Shown here in pieces: positions 17,701 through 25,936 of a stretch of DNA of 64,000 nt. The stretch is from Sphingomonas sp. Leaf67 (GTDB lineage: Bacteria; Pseudomonadota; Alphaproteobacteria; Sphingomonadales; Sphingomonadaceae): contig NZ_LMLP01000001.1 in the NCBI RefSeq assembly GCF_001421965.1, positions 496,001 through 560,000 on the forward strand, written 5' to 3'. A model generated the notes under the pieces. The model did not search any database. It was not told the origin of the DNA and was given only the letters and a program-made list of their open reading frames with translations. Position 1 is the stretch's first letter, and every line of letters starts with the position of its first letter. The position numbers and the translations under genes were made by a program.

Positions 17701-18178
17701 GCCGGGGCCGTTGAAGCATCTCGGCGTACAGGCGAACTACACCTTCATCGATGCGACCACGACACCGCCGGGCAACGGTGCCGACGCCAATGGCGACGGG
17801 GTGCCGGACGATGTGACGCAGGTGTTCCGCTGGGGCGTCAGCGACCTGCTCGGCCAGTCCAAGCACATCGCCAACGCGGTCGCGATCTATCAGGACAAGG
17901 TGGTCGAGGCGCGTCTCGCCTATAACTGGCGCTCGTCGTATCTGCTGACGTATCGCGACTATGTGACGGGCAACCCGATCTACGCGGAGGACGCCGGCTT
18001 CCTCGACGCGTCGCTGAAGTTCAATATCGGCAACCTTCAGATCCGCGGATCGATCGCCAATATCCTCGACACGAAGAGCAAGGCATATGGCATCATCGAC
18101 ACCGATGGCCAGAGGTACGACCGGTTCAGCTTCCTGAACGATCGCCGTATCGTGGTGGGCGCCCTGTTCCGCATCTGA
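14777..18178 (+). CDS. TonB-dependent receptor (Xanthomonas/Caulobacter type)
   Basis: A 1133-residue outer-membrane receptor. A signal peptide ends near AAGFAQ, then EIVVTGIRAALESAKEIKRR leads into the plug domain with LPDLSVAEAIGRIPGVTISR. The 22-stranded barrel follows and ends in the aromatic RIVVGALFRI, as outer-membrane proteins do. The length and the plug wording match the TonB-Xanth-Caul subfamily, whose members import glycans, peptides and other non-siderophore ligands. The ATG at 14777 lies 8 nt after GGAGGGG; a TTG one codon earlier is less likely. Divergent orientation with four halogenase-like genes suggests that the imported compound, or something derived from it, is halogenated. 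The ligand cannot be predicted. Confidence 0.93.
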   Translation: MKMQVLAYPSRSAKRLLMATSALTLALTPAAGFAQTAITPPEEKVPSPLANAQDATPEGEIVVTGIRAALESAKEIKRRSSTFVDSITASDIATLPDLSVAEAIGRIPGVTISRFPTNGGSPDFPSPEGRGNLVRGLGFVRSEFNGRDAFSANGGRSLDFSSIPPELVGGVDVYKNQSADLIEGGIGGTINLRTLEPFDSKKDLFVVAFDGTFSDLREKWSPQGSITAGKRWKTGIGEIGILGSYSRSRLDSRINGWQQSPPIPRVLDANGNVPETGNFNDDNRTNEFIGADPSRIVGITPGFQLRNTDFDRDRISYYGAVQWRNDSLQATFKYIRVETKINSTERTLEWFPDHNGGVQIGVQNMQLNKNWGSSGLPMCSGPGGRPVAPGDCETLYPVQGGLMESGLVTSNNDSWTGARGRDIGMLGVGKQEEATTEDFSLNLKWTASERLFVTVDGQYTKADARQRQIWGGMNSYFNYSVKPDLDHPRVEFFIDPTHRFNPGNTRFSGDRDPVTTNGVITTPGVFIPTPTSSSDFNGANFQFAADQFQNGEGDLYSLRGDLSYDVSGADGLAGWFDSVKFGARFAERSQVNSEMALNWGAIAPAWAGGYGIAGTFQNPNKGFEAVSFKDFFRGDGVIQGSNTDFVFVNQNILNDYSAFRKYIASEPQLATLGSWVPRGIDNGTRFGQGVYRPEDTSDITERTKNAYVRVDFKHDFDGGMSIDGNIGVRYVRTELQSSGFQAFRPFNPDLPSCSLTGGPGQQNCQYTFDPDTGKRLRTDDAESRDDIRDFAPQAVAYAEQAAIPTTLNLVDERWLPSFNMKFNLNREMLFRFGYSKGLSRPNVQDLRASQEYVVTTTTTRYDQITDRNDPLFGVDRGAQDVSASEIRVSRGNPFLKPTTADSFDLSYEWYFKGGYLSVAGFYKSLSNIITNGDLSLGTTTLDGKTLNIVYNGAVNQAKAKVKGVEVGYQQFFDFLPGPLKHLGVQANYTFIDATTTPPGNGADANGDGVPDDVTQVFRWGVSDLLGQSKHIANAVAIYQDKVVEARLAYNWRSSYLLTYRDYVTGNPIYAEDAGFLDASLKFNIGNLQIRGSIANILDTKSKAYGIIDTDGQRYDRFSFLNDRRIVVGALFRI

Positions 18179-18199
18179 CGCGAACGCCATCAACAAATC

Positions 18200-18232
18200 G
18201 GGGGAGGTGCCACCGGCCCTTCCCCTTTTTTT
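18200..18232 (+). terminator. rho-independent terminator after the TonB receptor
   Basis: GGGGGAGG at 18200-18207 can pair with CCTTCCCC at 18218-18225 (one G-U pair) around a 10-nt loop, followed directly by seven T residues at 18226-18232. It lies 22 nt after the receptor stop. Confidence 0.8.
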
Positions 18233-18252
18233 GCCGCGTCAGGACCGGCCGG

Positions 18253-19764
18253 TCATTCGTCGAGGCCGCTGAACCCGCTGCCGGCATAGTCGCTGAACTT
18301 GGTTATCTGCGGCTCGAACTTCAGCGTGACCTTGCCCGTCGCACCGTGGCGCTGCTTGGCGATGATGAGCTCGGCGAGGCCATAGACCCGTTCCATATCC
18401 ATCGCCCATTTGGCATGGTCCTCAAACACCTTCGCATCGTCGCCGTCGCGCGGGCGCTTCGGTTCCTTGGCCGCGACGTAATAGTCTTCGCGGTACACGA
18501 ACCAGACCATGTCGGCGTCCTGCTCGATCGAGCCGGATTCACGAAGATCGGACAATTGTGGCCGCTTGTCTTCTCGCTGCTCGACGGCGCGCGACAACTG
18601 CGACAATGCCATCACCGGCACGCCGATATCCTTGGCCAGTGTCTTCAATCCGCGCGAAATCTCCGAGATTTCCTGCACGCGGTTGTCGCTGCCCTTGCCC
18701 GATCCCTGCAACAGCTGAAGATAGTCGACCACGACCAGCCCCAGTTCGCCGTCCAGCTTGCGCTGCAACCGGCGGACGCGGGTGTGTAGCCCTGAAATCG
18801 TCAGGCCAGCGGTGTCGTCGATATAGAGCGGCAGCTGTTCGAGATCGGCGGCGGCGTTGGCGAGGCGGGTGAAATCCTCCTTGCGGATCTTGCCCATGCG
18901 CAGCGCTTCGGAACTGATCGACGCCTGCTCCGCCATGATACGCGTCGCCAGCTGATCGGCGGACATTTCTAGCGAGAAGAACGCGACCTTGGCCCCGACC
19001 GACTTGCCCTTTTCCATGCCGGCGCGCTGATCGTCCATGTAGCGCTGCGCTGCGTTGAAGGCGATGTTGGTGGCGAGCGACGTCTTGCCCATGCCGGGGC
19101 GGCCGGCAAGGATGATGAGATCGCTGTGATGCATGCCGCCGATCCGGCCGTTGATCGAATCGAGCCCGGTCGTAACACCCGACAGACCGCCGCCCGAATT
19201 CATCGCGCGTTCGGCCATGCGGACCGCCATCGTCGTCGCCTGCGCGAACGACTTCACCGCATTGGTCGTATTTCCCTCGGCCGCGACCTTGAACAGCGCT
19301 TCCTCGGCAGCCTCGATCTGCTTCTTGGGATCGACCTCGGTCGAGGTGTCGGTGGCGTTTTCGACCAGCGTCCGCCCGACGGTGATCAGCGCGCGCAACT
19401 GGGCAAGGTCGTAGATCTGCTGCGCAAACTGGCGCGCACCGATCAGGCTGGCATTGCTGCCGGTGATCTCGACCAGATATTGGGTGCCGCCGCGCGCCGC
19501 GAGCAATTCGTCATTGTCGAACATCGGACGCAGCGTCACGGGGCTGGCGATCATGCCGGTGCGGCGCACATCGCGGACGCGTTCGAAGATGCGCGCATGG
19601 GCGGGATCATAGAAATGTTCGGTGTCCAGCCGCTCGACCATGTCGTCGGCAAGGCCATTGTCGATCAGCATCGCGCCGAGCAACGCCGCCTCCGCGTCGA
19701 CATTGTGGGGCACGCGTGGTGGTTGCGGGGGAGTACCCCCGCCGATGCTGTGAACAGTGGCCAT
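18253..19764 (-). CDS. dnaB: replicative DNA helicase DnaB
   Basis: A 503-residue hexameric helicase that unwinds DNA at the replication fork. The N-terminal domain (VPHNVDAEAALLGAMLIDN) binds primase. The C-terminal RecA-like motor carries Walker A GRPGMGKTS at about residues 220-228, Walker B LGLVVVDYLQLLQG, and the arginine-finger region ISRGLKTLAKDIGVPVMALSQLSR. The length is slightly above the E. coli protein (471 aa) because of an acidic insertion near the C-terminus (EPKRPRDGDDAKVFEDHAK), as in other alphaproteobacteria. It is a single gene on the minus strand, divergent from the UPF0262 gene by 91 nt. Identification is firm. Confidence 0.97.
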   Translation of the reverse strand: MATVHSIGGGTPPQPPRVPHNVDAEAALLGAMLIDNGLADDMVERLDTEHFYDPAHARIFERVRDVRRTGMIASPVTLRPMFDNDELLAARGGTQYLVEITGSNASLIGARQFAQQIYDLAQLRALITVGRTLVENATDTSTEVDPKKQIEAAEEALFKVAAEGNTTNAVKSFAQATTMAVRMAERAMNSGGGLSGVTTGLDSINGRIGGMHHSDLIILAGRPGMGKTSLATNIAFNAAQRYMDDQRAGMEKGKSVGAKVAFFSLEMSADQLATRIMAEQASISSEALRMGKIRKEDFTRLANAAADLEQLPLYIDDTAGLTISGLHTRVRRLQRKLDGELGLVVVDYLQLLQGSGKGSDNRVQEISEISRGLKTLAKDIGVPVMALSQLSRAVEQREDKRPQLSDLRESGSIEQDADMVWFVYREDYYVAAKEPKRPRDGDDAKVFEDHAKWAMDMERVYGLAELIIAKQRHGATGKVTLKFEPQITKFSDYAGSGFSGLDE

Positions 19765-19855
19765 CGCCCCTTCTCCCAGACCTGAGGCTTACGCTCAACC
19801 GGTTGACAGCGCATTTTGCGGTGGACGCCACGCCACGAAGCGGCGACAGGAGGCC

Positions 19856-20338
19856 ATGGCCGATCCCCGGATCATCGACGTCACCCTCGACGAGCGCACG
19901 ATCCTGTGGCGCAGCGCCGATATCGAGCAGGAACGACGGATCGCGATCTTCGATCTGCTGGAGGCGAATCACTTCGCCCCGGCCCGTGTGTCGCCCGACA
20001 ATTATGCCGGTCCGTATCGCATCGCACTATCGGTGCCCGAAGGGCGACTGGCGATCGATATCGCACGCGAGGACGGCAGCCTGCTCGAGACGCTGGTGCT
20101 GGGCATGGCGCGCCTGCGCCGCCCGATCCGCGATTATTTCGCGATCTGCGACAGCTATTACAAAGCCATTCGACAGGCGACCCCGCACGAGATCGAGACG
20201 ATCGACATGGCCCGGCGCGGCATCCACAACGAAGCGGCCGAGGCGCTGCGCGAGCGGCTGGACGGCAAGGTCGAGATCGATTTCGACACCGCCCGCCGGC
20301 TCTTCACCCTGATCTGCGTGCTGCATATCAAGGGCTGA
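19856..20338 (+). CDS. UPF0262 family protein
   Basis: A 160-residue protein of the UPF0262 family, which is largely confined to alphaproteobacteria and has no assigned function. Recognisable parts are IDVTLDERTILWRSADIEQER near the start, YRIALSVPEGRLAIDI, the strongly conserved RRPIRDYFAICDSYYKAIR, and MARRGIHNEAAEALRERL. The ATG is preceded by CAGGAGG with good spacing. No signal peptide or membrane segment is present, so it is cytosolic. The stop overlaps the next start by one base (TGATG), so it is probably cotranscribed with the GH25-like gene and cdd. Confidence 0.92.
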   Translation: MADPRIIDVTLDERTILWRSADIEQERRIAIFDLLEANHFAPARVSPDNYAGPYRIALSVPEGRLAIDIAREDGSLLETLVLGMARLRRPIRDYFAICDSYYKAIRQATPHEIETIDMARRGIHNEAAEALRERLDGKVEIDFDTARRLFTLICVLHIKG

Positions 20339-21006
20339 TGCGGTTCAAGTCGATTCTCGTCGCGCTGGCGGTGCTGGCGCTCGTCGCGCTGTTCGCGTGG
20401 CGATGGTCGTTCGGCTGGACGCCCGAACGCGCCCGGTTTCCGGTGCAGGGCCTGACGGTCTCGGCGGCGGACGGCACGGTCGACTGGCCGACCGCCCGCG
20501 CGCGCGGGGCGGACTTCGCCTATGTCACGGCATCGCAGGGGACGCAGCGCGATGCGGCGTTCGAGACGAACTGGAACGGCGCGCATTCTGCCGGGCTGCG
20601 ACAGGGCGCGCTGCACGTCTTTTCGCTGTGCGAGCCGACCGCCGATCAGGTCACCGCCTATCTGACCACCGTGCCGCGCGCCGCCGACGCCCTGCCCGCG
20701 ACGCTGGCGCTCGACTTCTCCGAGGACTGCGCCACCCGCCCGACGCGGGCGCAGGTGTTGACCGCGATCCGTGGCTTTCTGGCCCCCGCCGAATATCATG
20801 ACGGCCGGCCGATGATGCTGCGCATTTCGCCGGCGTTCGAGGACGAATATCGCATCAGCGCGGCGATCGTCCGTCCGCTCTGGGCGCAGCGGCGCTTCTT
20901 CGAACCCGCATATCTGGCGCAGCCGTGGCGGATGTGGCAGGCGAACCCGGCACGGCGGTTCGATGGCGTCGCGCGTCCCGTCGCGTGGAGTGTAGCCGCC
21001 CAATGA
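20338..21006 (+). CDS. membrane-anchored GH25-like (lysozyme fold) protein with a non-canonical active site
   Basis: A 222-residue protein with one N-terminal membrane anchor (LVALAVLALVALFAW) and a domain resembling glycoside hydrolase family 25 muramidases: VDWPTARARGADFAYVTASQG, NWNGAHSAGLRQGALHVFS, ALDFSEDC and a C-terminal WAQRRFFEPAYLAQPWRMWQ. In active GH25 enzymes the first strand reads GIDVS, the third carries a Glu (ATEG) and a DxE motif follows. Here these positions read GLTVS, TASQG and DFS, so the usual acids seem to be replaced. It may bind peptidoglycan without cleaving it, or use other residues. It overlaps cdd by ATGA. Confidence 0.75.
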   Translation: MRFKSILVALAVLALVALFAWRWSFGWTPERARFPVQGLTVSAADGTVDWPTARARGADFAYVTASQGTQRDAAFETNWNGAHSAGLRQGALHVFSLCEPTADQVTAYLTTVPRAADALPATLALDFSEDCATRPTRAQVLTAIRGFLAPAEYHDGRPMMLRISPAFEDEYRISAAIVRPLWAQRRFFEPAYLAQPWRMWQANPARRFDGVARPVAWSVAAQ

Positions 21007-21449
21007 CCGATCCCGCCGCCCTGATCGACGCCGCGCGCGCTGCCGCCGCCAACGCGCACGCACCCTATTCGCGCTTTGCGGTGGGGGCAGCGCTGTTGAT
21101 GGACGACGGATCGATCGTCACGGGCGCCAATTTCGAAAATGCCAGCTACGGCCTGTCGCTCTGCGCCGAGACCGTCGCGATCGCAACCGCCTCCGCCGCC
21201 GGCCGCCTGCGCCAGATCGTCGCGATCGGCGTGATCGGCGGGGCGATGGACGCGGACGGCCGCGCCACCGGCACCACGCCGGTCAGCCCGTGCGGCCGCT
21301 GCCGACAGGTCATCAACGAAGCGGCGCAAATGGCCGGCCGCGACCTGCCGGTCCATTGCGGCGCGGCGGAGGGCGATGCGATGCGGACCTACCGCCTATC
21401 GGAGCTATTGCCCGACGCCTTCGGACCGGCCGATCTCGGGATCGACTAA
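21003..21449 (+). CDS. cdd: cytidine deaminase
   Basis: A 148-residue cytosolic enzyme that deaminates cytidine and deoxycytidine to uridine and deoxyuridine for pyrimidine salvage. The zinc site is complete: C-A-E in YGLSLCAETVAIATA at about residues 51-65, and PCGRCRQVINE at 98-108. NFENASYG, which contacts the ribose, is also present. The length is that of the homotetrameric bacterial CDA type. The ATG overlaps the stop of the GH25-like gene. The dCTP deaminase gene follows 84 nt downstream, so two cytosine-nucleotide deaminases lie side by side. Confidence 0.95.
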   Translation: MTDPAALIDAARAAAANAHAPYSRFAVGAALLMDDGSIVTGANFENASYGLSLCAETVAIATASAAGRLRQIVAIGVIGGAMDADGRATGTTPVSPCGRCRQVINEAAQMAGRDLPVHCGAAEGDAMRTYRLSELLPDAFGPADLGID

Positions 21450-21533
21450 ACGCGGTCACCACGTCGGGTATGAAGCCGCTTGCCCTGCCCCCGCGATCCG
21501 GCGATGGAGCAGCCGGCAGCAAGAGGGTATGAT

Positions 21534-22088
21534 ATGACGATCCTGTCGGATCACTGGATTCGCGAAACCGCGCTGGCGACGGGGATGATCGAACCCTTCG
21601 TCGAATCGCAGCGGCGCGAGGGCTGCATCAGCTACGGCCTGTCGTCCTATGGCTATGACGCGCGCGTGTCGGACGAGTTCAAGATCTTCACGAACGTCGA
21701 CTCGGCGGTCGTCGACCCGAAGGACTTTGCGCAGAACAGCTTCGTCGATCGCAAGACCGACGTCTGCATCATTCCGCCCAACAGCTTTGCGCTGGCTCGG
21801 ACCGTCGAATATTTCCGGGTGCCGCGCGACGTGCTGGTCATCTGTCTCGGCAAATCGACCTATGCCCGCTGCGGCATCATCGTCAACGTGACCCCGCTGG
21901 AGCCGGAATGGGAGGGGCATGTCACGCTGGAATTTTCGAACACGACGCCGCTGCCCGCCAAGATCTACGCCAATGAAGGCGCGTGCCAGTTCCTGTTCCT
22001 GAAGGGCGACCAGCCGTGCGGGACCAGCTATGCCGACCGTGCGGGCAAATATATGGGCCAGCGCGGCGTGACGCTGCCCCGGCTCTAA
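21534..22088 (+). CDS. dcd: dCTP deaminase
   Basis: A 184-residue enzyme that converts dCTP to dUTP, the main source of dUMP for thymidylate in Gram-negative bacteria. Characteristic stretches are [21 protein letters not shown], the nucleotide-binding [26 protein letters not shown] with the catalytic Glu at the end of that segment, and the C-terminal [14 protein letters not shown] lid. The length equals that of other alphaproteobacterial Dcd proteins. The ATG follows GAGGG at short distance. The functional pairing with cdd upstream is obvious, although the 84-nt gap may contain a separate promoter. Confidence 0.96.
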   Translation: MTILSDHWIRETALATGMIEPFVESQRREGCISYGLSSYGYDARVSDEFKIFTNVDSAVVDPKDFAQNSFVDRKTDVCIIPPNSFALARTVEYFRVPRDVLVICLGKSTYARCGIIVNVTPLEPEWEGHVTLEFSNTTPLPAKIYANEGACQFLFLKGDQPCGTSYADRAGKYMGQRGVTLPRL

Positions 22089-22090
22089 CG

Positions 22091-22312
22091 ATGATCGGGC
22101 GGAACTGGACCGGGCGGAGCGCCGTCGTGCGATCGGCTGCATTGCTGCCGATCCTCGCGCTGTTCGGCCCGAAGCTGCCGATGCCATGGGCGTTCGTGCT
22201 TGGCGGAATGCTGATCGCGTGGTTCGCCTTCGTCTGCGCGCGCGTCGCGATCAACGATCATCGCAAGGCGTCCGAAACCCCGCCCTTCCGCCCGTTCCGC
22301 CGCTCGCGATAG
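22091..22312 (+). CDS. small hypothetical membrane protein
   Basis: A 73-residue open frame starting 2 nt after the dcd stop. It has a basic N-terminus, two closely spaced hydrophobic segments (AALLPILALFGPKLPMPW and AFVLGGMLIAWFAFVCARVAI) and a basic, proline-rich tail. I do not recognise the family. Its last 55 nt overlap the convergent comEC stop, which makes either this tail or the comEC tail doubtful. Immediate coupling to dcd and the two clean membrane segments favour a real gene. Confidence 0.5.
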   Translation: MIGRNWTGRSAVVRSAALLPILALFGPKLPMPWAFVLGGMLIAWFAFVCARVAINDHRKASETPPFRPFRRSR

Positions 22313-24453
22313 GGCGGACGTGGCGGGGCGATCGTCTGCGGCACCTCCCATGGATGCTGCCCGCCGCCCCGCACCGTCGTCACCCGTGCGTCGGCCAGCG
22401 ATATCGCCACCCCGCCGGTGCGGGCGAGCGTCGTCCGGTCGAGCTTCAGCCAGCGCGGGGTACAGCCGGCGGGCAGACGCCGGTCGCTGACGGCGATGTC
22501 GGCGTGGCGACAGGCGGCGACCAGTTCCGCCCAGGGCACTGAATAGCCGCTGCGGGTGGCCACGATCGTCCAGCGCCGGTCGCCCGCCTGCCGGGTGGCG
22601 ATGCACAGGTCGGCGCTGCATTTGACGCCCGGCTGATCCGATAGCGGCGGCAATTCACCCTCGACACCGCCGCCTTCGCCCAGCGTCGATCGGACATAGT
22701 CGCCCGCCCGGTCGCGCAGGATCGCCATGCCGCCAGCCGGCGTCGCCAGCGCCAAATGCCGTCCGTCGCCGGTCACCAGCAGGTCGGGTGCGGGCGTCGC
22801 CAACGCCCAGAGCGCGCCAATCACCAGCGGCACCAGACCCCAGCGCCGGATGGCCGTGCGCCACAATGCGATCCACAGGCCGCCTGCCACCATCAGCGCG
22901 AACGCACCGTCGGGCATCGCCGGCAATGCGGCGACCGACCCCGGCGCCGCCGCCACCGTCCGGGCGATCCACAGCAGCAGCGCCAGCGACTGCTCGACCG
23001 CCCACCATGCCGGCGCGCCCAGTCCGCCGAGATCGAGCAGCAGCGCCAGCGCCTCCAACGGCATGGTGACGAAGGTCGTCAGCGGGATCGCCACGATATT
23101 GGCGAGCGCGCCGTACAGCCCGGCCTTGTGGAAATGATACAGGCCGATCGGCATCAACGCCGCCTCGACCAGCAGGCCGGTCAGCAGCAGCGATCCGAGA
23201 CTGCGCGCGAACCGCCGCCAGACCGCTTCGTCGCGTTGCAGGAACCAGCGACGGACGCGGGGATGTTCGTGCAGCGCGACGATCGCGGTGACGGCGGCGA
23301 AACTCAGCTGGAAACTCGGACCCGCCAGCGATTCGGGAAGGACCAGCAGCACCAGCAACGCGCCCGTCGCGATCAGCCGCAACGTGATCGCCTCCCGCCC
23401 CAGCGACAGCGCGGCCAGCACCAGCAGCGCGGCGATACACGATCGCACCGTCGGTACGTCCGCGCCCGACAGCCAGGTATAGGCCAGCGCGGCCATGGCC
23501 CCCGCCCCCGCCGCCACGACCGGCAGCCGACACCGCAGCGCGATCGGCGGGAACAACGCAAACAGCTTCAGTACCAGCGTCATCGTACCGACGACCACCG
23601 CCGTCACGTGCAGTCCGCTGATCGACAGCAGATGGGCAAGGCCCGAGCGCCGCATCGCTTCGGCATCGGCTTCGGCGATCGAGCCGCGGTCGCCGGTCAC
23701 GAACGCGGCGGCGATCCCGCCCTCGCTGCCATCGACGCGCGCGACGATATGGCCGGTCAGCGTCGAACGCAGCGCGGCATTGCCCGGATCGCCCGGCGCG
23801 ACGACGCGGATCGGCGTGAAGCCGCGCCCGGTCGCGCCGATCCCCTGAAACCACGCGGTCCGCGCAAAGTCATAGGCACCGGGCAGTGCCGCAGTCGGTG
23901 GCGGCATCAGACGGGCGCGGAGCGATAGCCGGCTCCCCGGTACGACCCCGGGGGGTAGATCATCCTCGGCGATATTCACCCGCACCACCGGCGGCAGTCG
24001 CGCGGCTACGTCCGGACGCAGCGTCAGCCGCACCAGTTCGCGCGCCGGGAGCGGCTCGACCCGCTCGACCCGCGCCTCGAACGCCGCGACGACCGGCCGG
24101 GCCAGTACCGGTGCCGCGACCCGTTCCGCGCGCCACCAGATCAATCCGCAGCCGAGCATCACCAGCAATCCGCCGATGGTAATCGCCCGCGCCGTCCGCA
24201 TCCCCCATGGCAGGACCAGTCCGGCGAGCGCCACCGCCAGCCCGGCCAACAGCACCGCCGCCCACCCCGCCGGCCCCGGCAGCACGAACCACGCCGCGAT
24301 CCCCGCCCCCAGTGCGACCGGCATCCACAGCGGCAATTGCCCCCGCTCGGCCTCGGCAAAGCGTTCCAGCGCGCCGAGGAACCGAGCCCCGACGTGCGTG
24401 GTTTGAAGCAGGCGGGGTGCCATGCTAGGGGCGTTCGCGGCTGAGCTTGCCAT
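22258..24453 (-). CDS. comEC: ComEC/Rec2-type competence channel protein
   Basis: A polytopic inner-membrane protein of about 731 residues. An N-terminal DUF4131 part with membrane segments and an OB-like region is followed by the Competence domain with the signature [16 protein letters not shown] and many helices. ComEC forms the channel through which single-stranded DNA enters during transformation. The C-terminal metallo-beta-lactamase domain of Bacillus ComEC is missing; instead there is a short domain with paired cysteines (KCSADLCIA and ACRHADIAV...AGCTPRW), a form common in alphaproteobacteria. The start is taken at 24453, which has a GGTGGAA-like site, with 24423 as an alternative. 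It is divergent from gltX. Confidence 0.88.
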   Translation of the reverse strand: MASSAANAPSMAPRLLQTTHVGARFLGALERFAEAERGQLPLWMPVALGAGIAAWFVLPGPAGWAAVLLAGLAVALAGLVLPWGMRTARAITIGGLLVMLGCGLIWWRAERVAAPVLARPVVAAFEARVERVEPLPARELVRLTLRPDVAARLPPVVRVNIAEDDLPPGVVPGSRLSLRARLMPPPTAALPGAYDFARTAWFQGIGATGRGFTPIRVVAPGDPGNAALRSTLTGHIVARVDGSEGGIAAAFVTGDRGSIAEADAEAMRRSGLAHLLSISGLHVTAVVVGTMTLVLKLFALFPPIALRCRLPVVAAGAGAMAALAYTWLSGADVPTVRSCIAALLVLAALSLGREAITLRLIATGALLVLLVLPESLAGPSFQLSFAAVTAIVALHEHPRVRRWFLQRDEAVWRRFARSLGSLLLTGLLVEAALMPIGLYHFHKAGLYGALANIVAIPLTTFVTMPLEALALLLDLGGLGAPAWWAVEQSLALLLWIARTVAAAPGSVAALPAMPDGAFALMVAGGLWIALWRTAIRRWGLVPLVIGALWALATPAPDLLVTGDGRHLALATPAGGMAILRDRAGDYVRSTLGEGGGVEGELPPLSDQPGVKCSADLCIATRQAGDRRWTIVATRSGYSVPWAELVAACRHADIAVSDRRLPAGCTPRWLKLDRTTLARTGGVAISLADARVTTVRGGGQHPWEVPQTIAPPRPPYRERRNGRKGGVSDALR

Positions 24454-24487
24454 ATCTGTTCCACCCGATTTCTGGGAGCATCCGCGC

Positions 24488-25918
24488 TTGGGCGCAACCA
24501 CTTCCGCGACGCCTGTCGTCACCCGTTTCGCGCCGTCACCGACCGGCTTTCTCCACATCGGCGGCGCACGCACCGCGCTGTTCAACTGGCTCTATGCCCG
24601 TCGCCATGGCGGTCGTTTCCTGCTGCGGATCGAGGATACCGATCGCGCGCGGTCGACCCAGCCGGCGATCGACGCGATCCTTGAGGGGATGCGCTGGCTC
24701 GGCCTCGACTGGGACGGCGACGCCGTGTTCCAGTTTGCACGCGCCGATCGCCATGCCGCCGTCGCACACCAGTTGCTCGACGCCGGCCATGCCTATCGCT
24801 GCTATGCCACCCCCGAGGAACTGACGGCGCTGCGCGAGGAACAGCGCGCCGCCGGCAGGCCGATCCGCTACGACGGCCGTTGGCGCGACCGTGCGCCCGA
24901 GGACGCCCCCGCAGGCGCGCCGTTCGTCGTCCGGCTGAAGGCACCCAAGGAGGGGTCGGTCACGATCGCCGATCAGGTGCAGGGCGACGTCACCGTCGCC
25001 AATGCCGAACTCGACGATTTCGTGCTGCTTCGATCGGACGGTACGCCGACCTATATGCTCGCGGTCGTCGTCGACGATCACGACATGGGCGTGACGCACG
25101 TCATTCGTGGCGACGATCACCTTAACAACGCCTTCCGCCAGCTCGCGCTGATCCGCGCGATGGACGCAGTCGAGGGCGGCTGGCCCGATCCGGTCTATGC
25201 CCATGTGCCGCTGATCCACGGTGCGGACGGTGCCAAGCTGTCGAAGCGGCACGGTGCGCTGGGCGTGGAGGCCTATCGCGACGAACTTGGCGTCCTGCCC
25301 GAGGCGCTGAACAACTATCTGCTGCGTCTCGGCTGGGGCCATGGCGACGAGGAGATCATCAGCCGCGAGCGTGCGACCGAGGTGTTCGACCTGTCGGGCG
25401 TCGGCCGATCGCCGTCCCGTTTCGATACGAAGAAGCTGTTGAACCTGAACGGCCATTACATCCGCGAGGCCGACGATGCCCGCCTGACCGCGCTGGTCGC
25501 GGAGCGGTTGCCCGACGGAATCGACCGCGACCTGTTGCAGCGCGCCATGCCGGTGTTGAAGGTCCGCGCCGCCGAGATCAACGAACTGGCCGCCAATGCC
25601 GCTTTCTTCTTCAGGTCGCGCCCGCTGGCGATGGATGACGGTGCCATCACGCTGCTGACGCCCGAGGCACTGGCGATCCTGACGCAGTTGCACGCCAAGC
25701 TTGACGCACTCGCAGCATGGGATACGGAGACGATCGAAGCTGCGGTACGCGAAGTGGCGGAGGCAGCGGGGTTGAAGCTGGGTGCCGCCGCGCAACCGCT
25801 TCGCGCCGCGCTGACGGGTTCGCGCACCTCACCGGGGATTTTCGACGTGCTCGCCCTGCTGGGCCGCGAAGAGAGCCTCGGCCGCATCGAAGACCAGATG
25901 GCCAAACCGGCCGCATAA
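24488..25918 (+). CDS. gltX: glutamyl-tRNA synthetase
   Basis: A class I aminoacyl-tRNA synthetase that charges tRNA-Glu. The catalytic core shows [21 protein letters not shown] (HIGH-like motif) at the N-terminus and KLSKRHGA (KMSKS-like) in the middle, with the anticodon-binding helical region after about residue 310. The first ATG (24422) would add a 22-residue tail unlike the family and would overlap the comEC start. I prefer the TTG at 24488, which follows GGGAG by 9 nt and gives 476 residues, the usual size. Divergent spacing to comEC is then about 34 nt. The citrate synthase gene follows after 18 nt. Confidence 0.93.
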   Translation: MGATTSATPVVTRFAPSPTGFLHIGGARTALFNWLYARRHGGRFLLRIEDTDRARSTQPAIDAILEGMRWLGLDWDGDAVFQFARADRHAAVAHQLLDAGHAYRCYATPEELTALREEQRAAGRPIRYDGRWRDRAPEDAPAGAPFVVRLKAPKEGSVTIADQVQGDVTVANAELDDFVLLRSDGTPTYMLAVVVDDHDMGVTHVIRGDDHLNNAFRQLALIRAMDAVEGGWPDPVYAHVPLIHGADGAKLSKRHGALGVEAYRDELGVLPEALNNYLLRLGWGHGDEEIISRERATEVFDLSGVGRSPSRFDTKKLLNLNGHYIREADDARLTALVAERLPDGIDRDLLQRAMPVLKVRAAEINELAANAAFFFRSRPLAMDDGAITLLTPEALAILTQLHAKLDALAAWDTETIEAAVREVAEAAGLKLGAAAQPLRAALTGSRTSPGIFDVLALLGREESLGRIEDQMAKPAA

Positions 25919-25936
25919 CCTAACAGGAGACGCCAG

